Shown: in pieces, positions 1 through 11,573 of the stretch
How positions within the stretch are numbered: the stretch's first letter is position 1
How the letters are laid out: each line of letters starts with the position of its first letter
Assembly (NCBI RefSeq): GCF_016722785.1
Contig: NZ_JAEQNE010000008.1
Coordinates: 62,001-126,000 of the forward strand
Reading direction: 5' to 3'
Origin: Ramlibacter monticola
Lineage (GTDB): Bacteria > Pseudomonadota > Gammaproteobacteria > Burkholderiales > Burkholderiaceae_C
Length of the DNA: 64,000 nucleotides
Made by a program: the position numbers and the translations under genes
Notes under the pieces: generated by a model
What the model saw: only the letters and a program-made list of their open reading frames with translations
What the model was told of the DNA's origin: nothing
Databases searched by the model: none

Positions 1-1030
1 CCGCATCGCCCCGCTGGTCGGCGCCCGGCCCGGCGAGCTCGTCGCCACCGACAGCACCTCGATCAACCTGTTCAAGGTGCTGAGCGCCGCGCTGTCCATC
101 GTGCAGGCCGATGCGCCGCAGCGCCGCACCGTGGTGAGCGAGCGCAGCAACTTCCCGACCGACCTCTACATCGCGGAGTCGCTGTGCCGCGAGCGCGGCT
201 TCACGCTGCATCTGCTGGAGGCGGAGCAGCTCCCGGAGGCGCTCGATGAGGGCACCGCCGTGCTGATGCTCACGCACGTCAACTACCGCACCGGCGCCAT
301 GCACGACATGGCCGCGGTCACACGCGCGGCGCACGCTGCCGGCGCGCTGGTGGCCTGGGACCTCGCGCACAGCGCCGGCGCGGTGGAGGTCGACCTGCAT
401 GCGGCCGGGGCCGACTTCGCCGTCGGCTGCGGCTACAAGTACCTCAATGGCGGCCCCGGCGCCCCGGCCTTCGCCTGGGTGCACCCGCGGCACGCCGACC
501 GCTTCTGGCAGCCGCTGGCCGGCTGGTGGGGCCATGCCGCGCCTTTCGCCTTCCATAGCGACTACCGGCCGGCGCCCGGCATCGCGCGCTACCTTTGCGG
601 CACCCAGCCGGTGCTGAGCATGGTCGCGCTCGACTGCGGCCTCGACACCGTGCTGGCGGCGCAGCCCCTGGGCGGCATGGCGGCACTGCGCCGCAAGTCG
701 CTGGCGCTGACCGACCTGTTCATCGCGCTGGTGCAGGAGCGCTGCGGCGGCCACGGCCTGGGCCTGGCCACGCCGCGCGAGCACGCGCGGCGCGGCTCGC
801 AGGTCTGCCTCACGCGCGCGGAGGGCGCCTACGCCATCGTGCAGGCGCTGGTCGCGCGCGGGGTGATCGGCGACTTCCGCGCCGGCCGGCCGGACATCCT
901 GCGCTTCGGCTTCACGCCGCTGTACCTGCGCTTCGAGGATGCCTGGAACGCGGTGGAGCACCTGCGCGAAGTACTGGAAAGCGGCGAATGGCAGCGGCCC
1001 GAATTCCACCGGCAGCAGGTGGTCACGTGA
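1..1030 (+). CDS. kynU: Kynureninase, 5'-truncated by the window edge
   Basis: Cleaves L-kynurenine to anthranilate and alanine in the kynurenine route of tryptophan breakdown; PLP-dependent and cytosolic. The reading frame is open from base 2, so the N-terminus lies outside the window; the first visible residues include the family-typical TDSTSINLFK. The cofactor region is clear: AWDLAHSAGA, then the PLP-lysine motif GYKYLNGGPG (Lys codon near 437). The C-terminus looks complete (GFTPLYLRFEDAW, stop at 1030). tryptophan 2,3-dioxygenase follows after 91 bp in the same direction, matching a kyn operon; kynB would be expected further upstream but is not visible. Confidence 0.95.
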   Translation, partial: RIAPLVGARPGELVATDSTSINLFKVLSAALSIVQADAPQRRTVVSERSNFPTDLYIAESLCRERGFTLHLLEAEQLPEALDEGTAVLMLTHVNYRTGAMHDMAAVTRAAHAAGALVAWDLAHSAGAVEVDLHAAGADFAVGCGYKYLNGGPGAPAFAWVHPRHADRFWQPLAGWWGHAAPFAFHSDYRPAPGIARYLCGTQPVLSMVALDCGLDTVLAAQPLGGMAALRRKSLALTDLFIALVQERCGGHGLGLATPREHARRGSQVCLTRAEGAYAIVQALVARGVIGDFRAGRPDILRFGFTPLYLRFEDAWNAVEHLREVLESGEWQRPEFHRQQVVT

Positions 1031-1121
1031 GCGCCGCACGGCCGCCCGAAGGCGCTCGCCCCCTCCGCTTGCGGAGGGGGGAGGAGGAGCACGCAGTGCG
1101 GAGCCTGGGGGAGGTTACCCG
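1031..1121 (+). repeat. Intergenic cassette with hairpin between kynU and kynA
   Basis: The whole kynU-kynA gap. It begins straight after the kynU stop and shares the 14-mer CGGCCGCCCGAAGG with the truA-trpF gap (47376-47430). A 10-bp perfect stem with a 2-nt loop lies at 1059-1080 (CCCCCTCCGC / GCGGAGGGGG). The right end carries the purine-rich GGGGGAGG that serves as the kynA ribosome binding site. From memory, related GC-rich intergenic sequences are scattered through Comamonadaceae genomes; that family membership is inferred. Confidence 0.5.
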
Positions 1122-1913
1122 GTGAGCGATGAGATGAATTACGGCGACTACCTGCAGCTCGACGCGATCCTGCAGGCGCAGAAGCCGCTTTCGCCCGACC
1201 ACAACGAGATGCTGTTCATCGTGCAGCACCAGACCAGCGAGCTCTGGATGAAGCTGATGCTGCACGAGCTGGCCGCGGCCAAGGCCCACATCGCGCGCGA
1301 CGAGCTGCCGCCGGCGTTCAAGATGCTGGCGCGGGTGTCGCGCATCATGGAGCAGCTGGTGCACGCCTGGGACGTGCTGGCCACCATGACGCCGGCCGAA
1401 TACAGCGCGATCCGCCCCTACCTCGCGACCTCCAGCGGCTTCCAGAGCTGGCAGTACCGCTGCATCGAATTCAACCTGGGCAACAAGAATCCGGCCATGC
1501 TGCGCCCGCACGAGGGGCACGCGCAGCGGCTCGCCGTGGTGCAGGCCGCCTTCGAGGCGCCTTCGCTCTACGACGAGGCGCTGCGCCTGCTGGCGCGCCG
1601 CGGCCTGCCGGTGCCGGCCTCGCACGTGGCGCGCGACTGGACGCAGCCTTACCAAGCCAGCCGCGAGGTGGAGCAGGCCTGGCTGGTGGTGTACCGCGCG
1701 CCGCAGGCGCACTGGGACCTGTACGAGCTGGGCGAGGAGCTGACGGACCTGGAGGACGCCTTCCGCCTCTGGCGCTTCCGCCATGTCACGACGGTGGAGC
1801 GCGTGATCGGCTTCAAGCGCGGCACCGGCGGCACCGGCGGCGTGCCCTACCTGCGCAAGATGCTGGACGTGGTGCTGTTCCCGGAGATCTGGCAGCTGCG
1901 CACGGACCTGTAG
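1122..1913 (+). CDS. kynA: Tryptophan 2,3-dioxygenase
   Basis: Haem enzyme that opens the indole ring of L-tryptophan with O2 to give N-formylkynurenine, the first step of the kynurenine pathway. The protein (263 aa) shows the family blocks NEMLFIVQHQTSELWMKL near residue 27, containing the haem-ligand histidine, and RFRHVTTVERVIGFKRG and GTGGTGGVPYL near the C-terminus. The start is taken at GTG 1122, seven bases after GGGGGAGG; an in-frame ATG at 1134 (MNYGDYLQ) is the alternative. The frame is open further upstream, but that part has no homology-like character. Probably co-transcribed with kynU. Confidence 0.95.
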   Translation: MSDEMNYGDYLQLDAILQAQKPLSPDHNEMLFIVQHQTSELWMKLMLHELAAAKAHIARDELPPAFKMLARVSRIMEQLVHAWDVLATMTPAEYSAIRPYLATSSGFQSWQYRCIEFNLGNKNPAMLRPHEGHAQRLAVVQAAFEAPSLYDEALRLLARRGLPVPASHVARDWTQPYQASREVEQAWLVVYRAPQAHWDLYELGEELTDLEDAFRLWRFRHVTTVERVIGFKRGTGGTGGVPYLRKMLDVVLFPEIWQLRTDL

Positions 1914-1919
1914 CCCCGC

Positions 1920-3097
1920 TCACCCCCCGTACAGCCACGGCTGGTCCAGCAAGCGCGTCCCCCCGACGGCCATCGCCGCATTGCGCGCCATGCGCAGCGG
2001 CCCGGTCGCGTGGAAGATCGTGCCGTTGCGCTGCGAGCGCCCCTGCACCCGCGCCACGCGCTCCCAGCGGTTGAGGGCATAGCGGCGCAGCGCGGTCGTC
2101 ACTTCCACGGTGCGGTCGTCGGCCACCGAGAGCACCCGCTGCAGCTCGCGCGCGTCCTCGATGGCCATGCCCGCGCCCTGCGCCAGGTAGGGCCGCATCG
2201 GATGCGCGGCATCGCCCAGCAGCGCGACCCGTCCCCGCGCCATCGCCTCGGGCGAAGCCACCGGTGGCCGGTCGTGCAGCACCCAGAGGCGCCACGTGGG
2301 CATCGCCGCCACCCGCTCGCGCACCTCGCCGCACACGGGGCCGAGCGACGCCTCCAGCTGCGCCTGCGAGGCCGCGTGGTCCCAGTCGCGCGGATCGCCG
2401 GGTTGCGTGCCCTGCACCACGCACACCGCGTTGAGCCACTCGCCGCCCCGCAGCGGATAGGTCACCAGGTGCATGCGCGGGGCCAGCCAGACCGTGACTT
2501 CGTCGCTGCGCAGCGCCGCGGGCAGGTCCTGCTGGCGGGCGAGCCCGCGGTAGGCGAGATGGCCGGTGGGCTGCGGGCCGCCGTCGGTGACGACCGCGGC
2601 GCGCAACTGGCTCCACACGCCGTCGGCGGCCACCAGGGCATCGCCTTCCACCAGCTTGCCGCGCGTGGTGCGCAGCTGCACCACCTTGCCCGCTTGCTCC
2701 ACGGCTTCCGCGCGCGAGCCGGGGTGGATCCGGGTGCCGGCTTCCTGTGCCGCGGCCAGCAGGGCCGATTGCAGGTCTGCGCGGTGCACCGTCAGGTAGG
2801 GCGCGCCATAGCGCCGGGCGATCGTGTCGCCCAGTTCCAGCACGCCGAGTTCGTCGCCGTCGCTGCCGTCGCGCACGCGCAGCCGCGGCGGCGCGACGAC
2901 CTGCCGCGCCAACCCGCCCTGCAGCAGCTCCCACTCGCGCAGGATGCGCGTCACGTTCGGCCCGAGCTGGATGCCGGCGCCGACTTCGGAGAACGTTTCG
3001 GCCTGCTCGAATAGGCGCGCCTCCCAGCCGGCGCGCCGCGCCGCCAGCGCGGCGGCCAGCCCGCCGATGCCGCCACCGATGACGAGGAGTTCTTCGC

Positions 3098-3101
<4 letters not shown>
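1920..3101 (-). CDS. FAD-dependent aromatic-type monooxygenase
   Basis: 393-aa class A flavoprotein monooxygenase (PHBH / salicylate hydroxylase type, NAD(P)H-dependent). Visible motifs are the N-terminal dinucleotide fold GGGIGGLAAA (residues 8-17), the mid-protein LVAADGVWSQLR, and the C-terminal FAD motif GDAAHPMRPYLAQGAGMAIE. The start is GTG, overlapping the acnA stop in a GTGA tetranucleotide, so translation is probably coupled to aconitase. The substrate cannot be read from sequence; 3-hydroxybenzoate 6-hydroxylase-like enzymes are the nearest type I recognise. It converges on kynA with six bases between stops, so a role in degradation of tryptophan-derived aromatics is possible but unproven. 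Confidence 0.85.
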
Positions 3102-5983
<2,882 letters not shown>

Positions 5984-6046
5984 TCTCTTCACCTCTCGTT
6001 GTTGCTTTGCGGCATTGTGCCGCCAGAACAAACGTCGAGGTGGCGC

Positions 6047-7231
6047 TCAGGCCACCGGCAGGTAGCGCACGGCGAGCACGCCGTCGATCGCGCGGATGGT
6101 CTCGAGCACCGAAGGATCCACCGCGCTGTCCACGTCCACCAGCGTGTACGCCATGTCACCGCGCGACTTGTTGACCATGTTGTGGATGTTCAGCCCCGCC
6201 TGCGCCATGGCGGTGGAGATCTGGCCCAGCATGTTGGGCACGTTGGAATTGGCGATCGCGACGCGCCAGTTCGATTCGCGCGCCATGGTCACCTGCGGGA
6301 AGTTGACGGCATTGCGGATGTTGCCGTGCTCCAGGAAGTCGCGCAGCTGGTCGGCCACCATGCGTGCGCAGTTCTCCTCCGCTTCGCGGGTCGAGGCGCC
6401 CAGGTGCGGGAACGCGATCACCTGCGGATGCCGCAGGATCGCGCGGTTCGGGAAGTCGCACACGTAGGCGCCCAGCCGGCGCGCGTCGAGCGCCGCGACC
6501 ACGGCAGCGTCGTCGGCCACGCCCTCGCGCGAGAAATTGAGCAGCACGCCGTCGGCGCGCATGAGGCGCAGCCGGTCGGCGTTCACCAGGTGGCGCGTCG
6601 CCTCGACCAGCGGCACGTGCAGGGTGACCAGCTGCGCGTTGCGCAGGACGTCCTCCACGCTCGCCGCACGCTGCACCTGCGACGGCAGGCTCCAGGCCGC
6701 ATCGACGGTGATGTCGGGGTCATAGCCCAGCACGTGCATGCCCAGCTTGATGGCCGCGTCGGCGACGAGGCAGCCCACCTTGCCGAGGCCGATGACGCCC
6801 AGCGTCTGGTTGGCCAGCTCGAAGCCGGCGAAGGGCTTCTTGCCCTCCTCGATCGCCTTGTCCAGGCCGTCCGCCCCATCGAGCTGCGCCACGAAGTGCT
6901 GCGCGGCACCGAGGCGGCGCGCCGCCATCAGCATGCCGGCCAGCACGAGTTCCTTCACCGCGTTGGCGTTCGCACCGGGCGTGTTGAAGACCGGCACGCC
7001 TCGCGCGTTGAGCGCCTGCACGGGGATGTTGTTGGTGCCCGCGCCGGCGCGGCCGATGGCCAGCACCGAGGCGGGGATCGCCATGGAATGCATGTCCGCC
7101 GAGCGGACCAGGATCGCGTCGGGTTCGGCGAGGTCCTTGCCCGTCAGATAGCGGCCAGCGGGCAGCCGCTCGAGACCAGCCTTCGAGATCTGGTTGAGGA
7201 CCAGGACTGCGAAGGACGCCTTGTCAGCCAT
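6047..7231 (-). CDS. serA: Phosphoglycerate dehydrogenase (ACT-domain type)
   Basis: Oxidises 3-phosphoglycerate to 3-phosphohydroxypyruvate, the first step of serine synthesis. The 394-aa protein has a D-2-hydroxyacid dehydrogenase core with NAD motif GVIGLGKVG, catalytic-type Arg in LLNFSREG and His in FPHLGAST, and a C-terminal ACT-like segment (NVPNMLGQISTAMAQAGLNI). The segment that usually reads DVFxxEP with the catalytic Glu instead reads AYVCDFPNRAI, so that Glu is absent. I recall such DFP-type variants from other bacteria. Its ATG overlaps the serC stop by 8 bases, indicating a serC-serA operon. Confidence 0.9.
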   Translation of the reverse strand: MADKASFAVLVLNQISKAGLERLPAGRYLTGKDLAEPDAILVRSADMHSMAIPASVLAIGRAGAGTNNIPVQALNARGVPVFNTPGANANAVKELVLAGMLMAARRLGAAQHFVAQLDGADGLDKAIEEGKKPFAGFELANQTLGVIGLGKVGCLVADAAIKLGMHVLGYDPDITVDAAWSLPSQVQRAASVEDVLRNAQLVTLHVPLVEATRHLVNADRLRLMRADGVLLNFSREGVADDAAVVAALDARRLGAYVCDFPNRAILRHPQVIAFPHLGASTREAEENCARMVADQLRDFLEHGNIRNAVNFPQVTMARESNWRVAIANSNVPNMLGQISTAMAQAGLNIHNMVNKSRGDMAYTLVDVDSAVDPSVLETIRAIDGVLAVRYLPVA

Positions 7232-8306
7232 GCCGGGACTCGAACTCCTTCATGTACTGCACCAGCGCCTGCACGCCCTCGATCGGCATCGCGTTGTAGA
7301 TGGAGGCGCGCATGCCGCCCACCGAACGATGGCCCTTGAGCTGCAGCATGCCCCGCTGCTCCGCGCCCTTGAGGAAGGCGTCGTTGTGCGACTCGTCGTT
7401 CAGCCAGAACGGCACGTTCATGAGCGAGCGGTCCTCCTTGGCGATCGGGTTGCGGTAGAAGCTGCTGGTCTCGAGGAAATCGTACAGGACATTCGCCTTG
7501 GCGAGGTTGTGCGCCTCCATCGCCGCCAGCCCGCCCATCTTCTTCACGTGCCGGAACACCAGGCCCGCGACGTAGATGGCGTACGTCGGGGGTGTGTTGT
7601 ACATGGAATCCGCCTCGGCCTGCAATTGGTAGTTGAAGGCGGATGGCGTGATGGCCAGCGCGTGGCCCAGCAGGTCCTCTCGCACGATCACCATCGTCAG
7701 CCCCGAGGGCCCCATGTTCTTCTGGGCGCCGGCGTAGATCAGGCCGTACTTGCGCACGTCGATGCGGCGCGACAGGATGTCCGACGACATGTCGGCCACC
7801 AGCGGCACGCTGCCGGTATCCGGCGTCCAGTGGAACTGCACCCCGCCGATGGTCTCGTTGGAGCAGATGTGCACGTAGGCGGCGCCCGGGTCCAGCTTCC
7901 ATTCGGACTGACTGGGCACCGCCGTGAACTTGCTCGCGGCGGCCGTGGCAGCCACATGGACCTGGCCGTAGGTCGCGGCTTCCTTGGCGGACTTCTTCGA
8001 CCAGTCGCCGGTCAGCACGTAGTCGGCACGGCCGGTGCGGCCGATCAGGTTCATCGGCACGATGGCGTTCTCGCCGATGGCGCCGCCCTGCATGAAGAGC
8101 ACCTTGTAGCTGGACGGGATGTCCATCAGCTCGCGGAAGTTGGCCTCCGCCTCGGCGTGGATCGAGATGAATTCCTTGCCGCGGTGGCTCATCTCCATGA
8201 CCGACATGCCGGTGCCCTGCCAATCGAGCATCTCGTCGGCGGCCTGGCGCAGGACGGGTTCGGGCAGCACGGCGGGACCGGCACTGAAGTTGAAGACGCG
8301 GCTCAT
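7224..8306 (-). CDS. serC: Phosphoserine aminotransferase
   Basis: PLP enzyme converting 3-phosphohydroxypyruvate and glutamate to phosphoserine and 2-oxoglutarate; it also serves pyridoxal phosphate synthesis, and pdxJ is in this window at 63195-63959. The 360-aa length is standard for the family. Visible family blocks are the N-terminal FNFSAGPAVLP, SVMEMSHRGKEF, ADMSSDILSR, and the PLP-lysine region YAGAQKNMGPSG. Start ATG at 8306 with AGAGAGAAA upstream. It heads the leftward ser operon and is divergent from the XRE regulator, with about 130 bp between the two starts. Confidence 0.96.
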   Translation of the reverse strand: MSRVFNFSAGPAVLPEPVLRQAADEMLDWQGTGMSVMEMSHRGKEFISIHAEAEANFRELMDIPSSYKVLFMQGGAIGENAIVPMNLIGRTGRADYVLTGDWSKKSAKEAATYGQVHVAATAAASKFTAVPSQSEWKLDPGAAYVHICSNETIGGVQFHWTPDTGSVPLVADMSSDILSRRIDVRKYGLIYAGAQKNMGPSGLTMVIVREDLLGHALAITPSAFNYQLQAEADSMYNTPPTYAIYVAGLVFRHVKKMGGLAAMEAHNLAKANVLYDFLETSSFYRNPIAKEDRSLMNVPFWLNDESHNDAFLKGAEQRGMLQLKGHRSVGGMRASIYNAMPIEGVQALVQYMKEFESRHG

Positions 8307-8438
8307 GGGGATCGTTTCTCTCTATCTCGCAGGGGAAGGCAGGGCGCGGGCGCGCCGGGACCTGCCAGCATACAAGATGACCGGGACCCCCTCCCGGCGC
8401 GGGCCACTGCCGCGCGGCGCGCCCGGAGCGCGTCTACC

Positions 8439-9266
8439 ATGCCACCCATGGACTCACGCGTCGCCCCGCGCCCCTTCGGCGAGCACCTGCGCCACTGGCG
8501 CCTGCGCCGCCGCATGAGCCAGCTCGAACTCGCCCACGAGGCCGAGGTTTCGACCCGGCACCTGAGCTTCGTGGAGACGGGACGCTCCGTGCCGAGCCGC
8601 GAGATGGTGCTGCGCCTGGCGGAGCGGCTCGCCGTGCCGCTGCGCGAGCGCAATGCCCTGCTGGTCGCGGCCGGCTACGCGCCCATGTACCGGGAGCGGC
8701 CGCTGGACGACCCCGCCCTTGCGGCGGCGCGCGAGGCGGTGCAGCGCATCCTGCGCAGCCAGGAGCCGTATCCCGCCCTGGCGGTCGACCGGCACTGGAA
8801 CCTGGTGGCGTCGAACTCCATGATCCGGCACCTGCTGGCGGGCATCGATCCGGCGCTGCTGCAGCCGCCCGTGAACGTCCTGCGCCTGAGCCTGCACCCG
8901 CAGGGGCTGGCGCCGCGGATCGTCAACCTGGGGCAATGGCGGCACCACCTGTTCGAGCGCTTGCGGCAGCAGGTGCAGGTGACGGCCGATGACTACCTGC
9001 AGCAACTTGAACAGGAGTTGCGCGCCTATCCCGTCGCGCCGGAAGCGGAAGCGCCGCGCCTGCCCGGCGAGGTCCTGGGGGTCGCGATGCCGCTCCAGTT
9101 GCGCTCGCCGGGCGGCGTGCTGTGTTTCATCAGCACCGTGACCGTGTTCGGCACGCCGCTGGACGTCACCCTGCAGGAGATCGCGCTGGAAACGTTCTTC
9201 CCGGTGGACGCGGCCACCGCCGACGCCCTGCGGCGGATCGCAGCGGCCGACGCGGCCCCGGGCTAG
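8439..9266 (+). CDS. XRE-family regulator with MmyB-like ligand-binding domain
   Basis: 275-aa DNA-binding protein. An N-terminal helix-turn-helix of the Cro/CI type spans about residues 12-70 (RRRMSQLELAHEAEVSTRHL then FVETGRSVPSREMVLRLAERL), followed by GYAPMYRERPLDDP and a PAS-like C-terminal half typical of MmyB-type regulators (YPALAVDRHWNLVASN). The ligand is unknown. Start ATG 8439 is preferred, with GGAG about 11 bases upstream; ATG 8448 is possible. Divergent from serC. Its TAG stop shares bases with the stop of the convergent cytochrome gene (ctag, 9263-9266). Confidence 0.88.
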   Translation: MPPMDSRVAPRPFGEHLRHWRLRRRMSQLELAHEAEVSTRHLSFVETGRSVPSREMVLRLAERLAVPLRERNALLVAAGYAPMYRERPLDDPALAAAREAVQRILRSQEPYPALAVDRHWNLVASNSMIRHLLAGIDPALLQPPVNVLRLSLHPQGLAPRIVNLGQWRHHLFERLRQQVQVTADDYLQQLEQELRAYPVAPEAEAPRLPGEVLGVAMPLQLRSPGGVLCFISTVTVFGTPLDVTLQEIALETFFPVDAATADALRRIAAADAAPG

Positions 9267-10057
9267 AGCACGTGGCAGGTCAGGCAGAGGGCGCTGCGGG
9301 TGTTGCTGATGCGCAGGAACAGGGCCCTGTCGGTGTGCGGGTCATGGCAGCTGGCGCACTCCACGAACGGCTCGGCGACGGACTGCCCGGTGTAGCCGTC
9401 GGAGCGCGTGCGGGTGTACAGGCTCAGGTCCGTCTTGCGGCGCGTTCCGGTCCCACCCCCCTCGGTTTCGACCCACCAGATGCGCACCTCGTTCAGCACC
9501 CCGGTCTGGGGCGCCCGGAAGTCGGGGTTCCGGGTCGGCGCACTCGGCGCGGTTTCCGTGAGTCCGCCGCCGCCGTACTGCACGCCGACCGGGTGATCGT
9601 CGCGCAGGTCGGTCCCGACGCTGCTGACCGCGCCGATGATCGGCTCCGACTGGAGTGGATACGCCCCGGCCCTCAGGAGCGACCCGGACGAAGTGGAATT
9701 GATGACCGCGCTCATGGCCTGCGTCCCGTCGTGGCAGGACAGGCAGACGAGCGAAACCGACCCGACCGGCGCCACCTGGCCGGTCATGGTGGAAGTCCCC
9801 AGCGAGTCGTAGCTCCGGTACGTCGAGGGGGACCGCAAGGTGAGGTTCCACTGAGGCACCAGGGCCGTCGCCTCGGCGCCCATGGGCGTGTGGCAGAAAA
9901 CGCAGAGCTCACGGGGATCGGAGGGCAGGTACCCCGGCCCGCTGCTCGTGAGATTGTGCTTGGAGTTGCTGAGCTGCGCACCGATCGGGAGCGCAGCCAC
10001 TGCGAGGGCGATGCCCAATGCCGAGACCAGCGCGCGGCCGGAGGGGTTGCGAAGCAT
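9263..10057 (-). CDS. Secreted cytochrome-like protein with four CxxCH haem motifs
   Basis: 264-aa exported protein. The N-terminus is a signal peptide (SALGIALAVAALPIGAQ, cleavage near residue 27). Four haem-attachment motifs are visible in order: CVFCH, CLSCH, CASCH and CLTCH, the last two residues from the C-terminus. Spacing and context (ELCVFCHTPMGA, CASCHDPHTDRALFLR) resemble doubled-CxxCH multihaem proteins. A role in periplasmic electron transfer is inferred from family; partner and redox direction are unknown. No other respiratory gene is adjacent. It stands alone on the minus strand; an imperfect FNR-type site lies about 180 bp upstream. Confidence 0.8.
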   Translation of the reverse strand: MLRNPSGRALVSALGIALAVAALPIGAQLSNSKHNLTSSGPGYLPSDPRELCVFCHTPMGAEATALVPQWNLTLRSPSTYRSYDSLGTSTMTGQVAPVGSVSLVCLSCHDGTQAMSAVINSTSSGSLLRAGAYPLQSEPIIGAVSSVGTDLRDDHPVGVQYGGGGLTETAPSAPTRNPDFRAPQTGVLNEVRIWWVETEGGGTGTRRKTDLSLYTRTRSDGYTGQSVAEPFVECASCHDPHTDRALFLRISNTRSALCLTCHVL

Positions 10058-10236
10058 ACGGGAGCTCAGGAAGCCACGTGCGGATCGATCAGGAGGACGA
10101 CCGAACGCCGCCGCAGAGGTAACAACGAAGGTATAGCAACGGCGAAACTCCCGTCAAGGCCGGATGGCGCATCCCGGTGCGCCTGGAACCTGCGAATTGC
10201 CTGTTCGGATTGTGCGCCATCGATGTCCACCTCGAC

Positions 10237-10250
10237 TTGAGGGATATCAG
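10237..10250. promoter_or_regulatory. Imperfect FNR/Anr-type box
   Basis: TTGAGGGATATCAG matches 8 of 10 defined positions of TTGAT-N4-ATCAA. It lies in the otherwise featureless 240-bp gap (10058-10297) between the cytochrome start and the sbmA stop, about 180 bp upstream of the cytochrome. It could be chance, and no convincing -35/-10 is visible nearby. Confidence 0.25.
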
Positions 10251-10297
10251 CGTTTCGCCTCGAAGGCGGAACGGCCCGCCACTTCACGAAGCGTGCC

Positions 10298-11305
10298 TCA
10301 CGTCCGCGCCGGCAGGGCTCCCCCCTCGACCTCCACGACGTGGATCTGGCTCTCGAAGGCCCGCAGGCGCTTGTAGACCGAGATCAGTTCCACGATGGTG
10401 CTCCAGCTGTACACGAGGTACTGGAAGGACTCCGTCACCTTGTCGAAGGCGCGCGAGATCTGCTGCATCACGCCCAGGGTGATCACGCCCGCCACCACCG
10501 TGGGGCCCAGGGCGATCAGCGGCACCAGCACGCTCACCTGCAGGTAGGACCACTTCACCACGTCGAAGTACAGGTAGTGGAAGAACAGCCGGAAGTAGTT
10601 GCGGCGCACCTCCTGGAACAGCGAGGTCACCACCGGCTGCTGCGCCCGCGCGGCATCGTCCTCGCCGTACACCAGTTCCTTGCGGTAGGCCGCCTCGCGC
10701 CGCTGGTTCTGGAATTGCAGGCCCGGCAGCAGGATGCCGGTGAATGCCAGCACCACGGTGCCGAACACCGCCCAGCCGATCGAGACCCACACCAGCGAAT
10801 GCGGGATCGATCCCACGATCGGCAGCTGCGTGATCTGGTCCGACAGCGTCCACAGGATGGGCACGAAGGCAGCCAGCGTCATGACGCTGCGCACCAGGTC
10901 CACGCCCAGGCCTTCCATGATGCTGGCGAAGCGCATCGTGTCTTCCTGCACGCGCTGCGCCGCGCCCTCGATGCCGCGCAGCCGTTCCCAGTACTGGATG
11001 TAGTAGTCGTTCATCGCCTGGCGCCAGCGGAAGATGTAGTGCTTGACGAAGAAGTCGACGAACACGGCGACGATCACGTAGATCATCGCGATGTGCAGGA
11101 AGGTGGAGAGCTGGCCCCAGAACTGCGGCAGCGTCACGCTGCCCTTGCTGCCCAGCGCCTTCTGCACCAGGTCGTAGAAGCTGCCGAACCAGTCGTTGAT
11201 CTGCACGTCCAGCTGCACCCGGTACCAGGTGGTGAAGAGGATCAGGATCGTCCCCAGGATGGACCACGACCACCAGCGACGGGTAAGGAAGAAGGAACGG
11301 AACAT
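10298..11305 (-). CDS. sbmA: SbmA/BacA-family peptide transporter
   Basis: Inner-membrane importer of peptides (in enterobacteria: microcin B17, microcin J25, Pro-rich peptides), driven by the proton gradient. Hallmark segments are visible: IEGAAQRVQEDTMRFAS, NQRREAAYRKELVYGEDDAA, RRNYFRLFFHYLYFD and SWSTIVELISVYKRLR. The 335-aa protein lacks roughly the first 70 residues of E. coli SbmA and starts at MFRSFFLTRRWWSWSILGT; this start is supported because the same first codons recur in a duplicated remnant at 13262-13296. Divergent from the glycine-rich secreted protein gene, with 268 bp between the starts. Confidence 0.93.
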   Translation of the reverse strand: MFRSFFLTRRWWSWSILGTILILFTTWYRVQLDVQINDWFGSFYDLVQKALGSKGSVTLPQFWGQLSTFLHIAMIYVIVAVFVDFFVKHYIFRWRQAMNDYYIQYWERLRGIEGAAQRVQEDTMRFASIMEGLGVDLVRSVMTLAAFVPILWTLSDQITQLPIVGSIPHSLVWVSIGWAVFGTVVLAFTGILLPGLQFQNQRREAAYRKELVYGEDDAARAQQPVVTSLFQEVRRNYFRLFFHYLYFDVVKWSYLQVSVLVPLIALGPTVVAGVITLGVMQQISRAFDKVTESFQYLVYSWSTIVELISVYKRLRAFESQIHVVEVEGGALPART

Positions 11306-11573
11306 CGGAGGCCTCTTGGTTCTTGCGTGCGCATGCTACCGGCTGCGCGCCTCCGGCGGGTGCCGACGAGTCGCTCGTCGCCTGCAAACACTGTCCGCTG
11401 TCGCGCACGCTCCGGGGGGCGCAAACCCCACTCCGGTGCCCCGGCGGCTGGGGCGACCATGGGGATCGCATCACCTGCACTGCATCCCAGTGCCGCGCGG
11501 GAGACGGGTTCACGCACCCACCGTGCGCAAGCACGGGCCGGCAGCGGTTGGCATTTCAAAGCAGGGATGAATG

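Noticed and set aside
10066..10287. 73-aa minus-strand ORF in the cytochrome-sbmA gap
   Set aside because: No ribosome site, atypical composition, no recognisable features; the gap is treated as non-coding.
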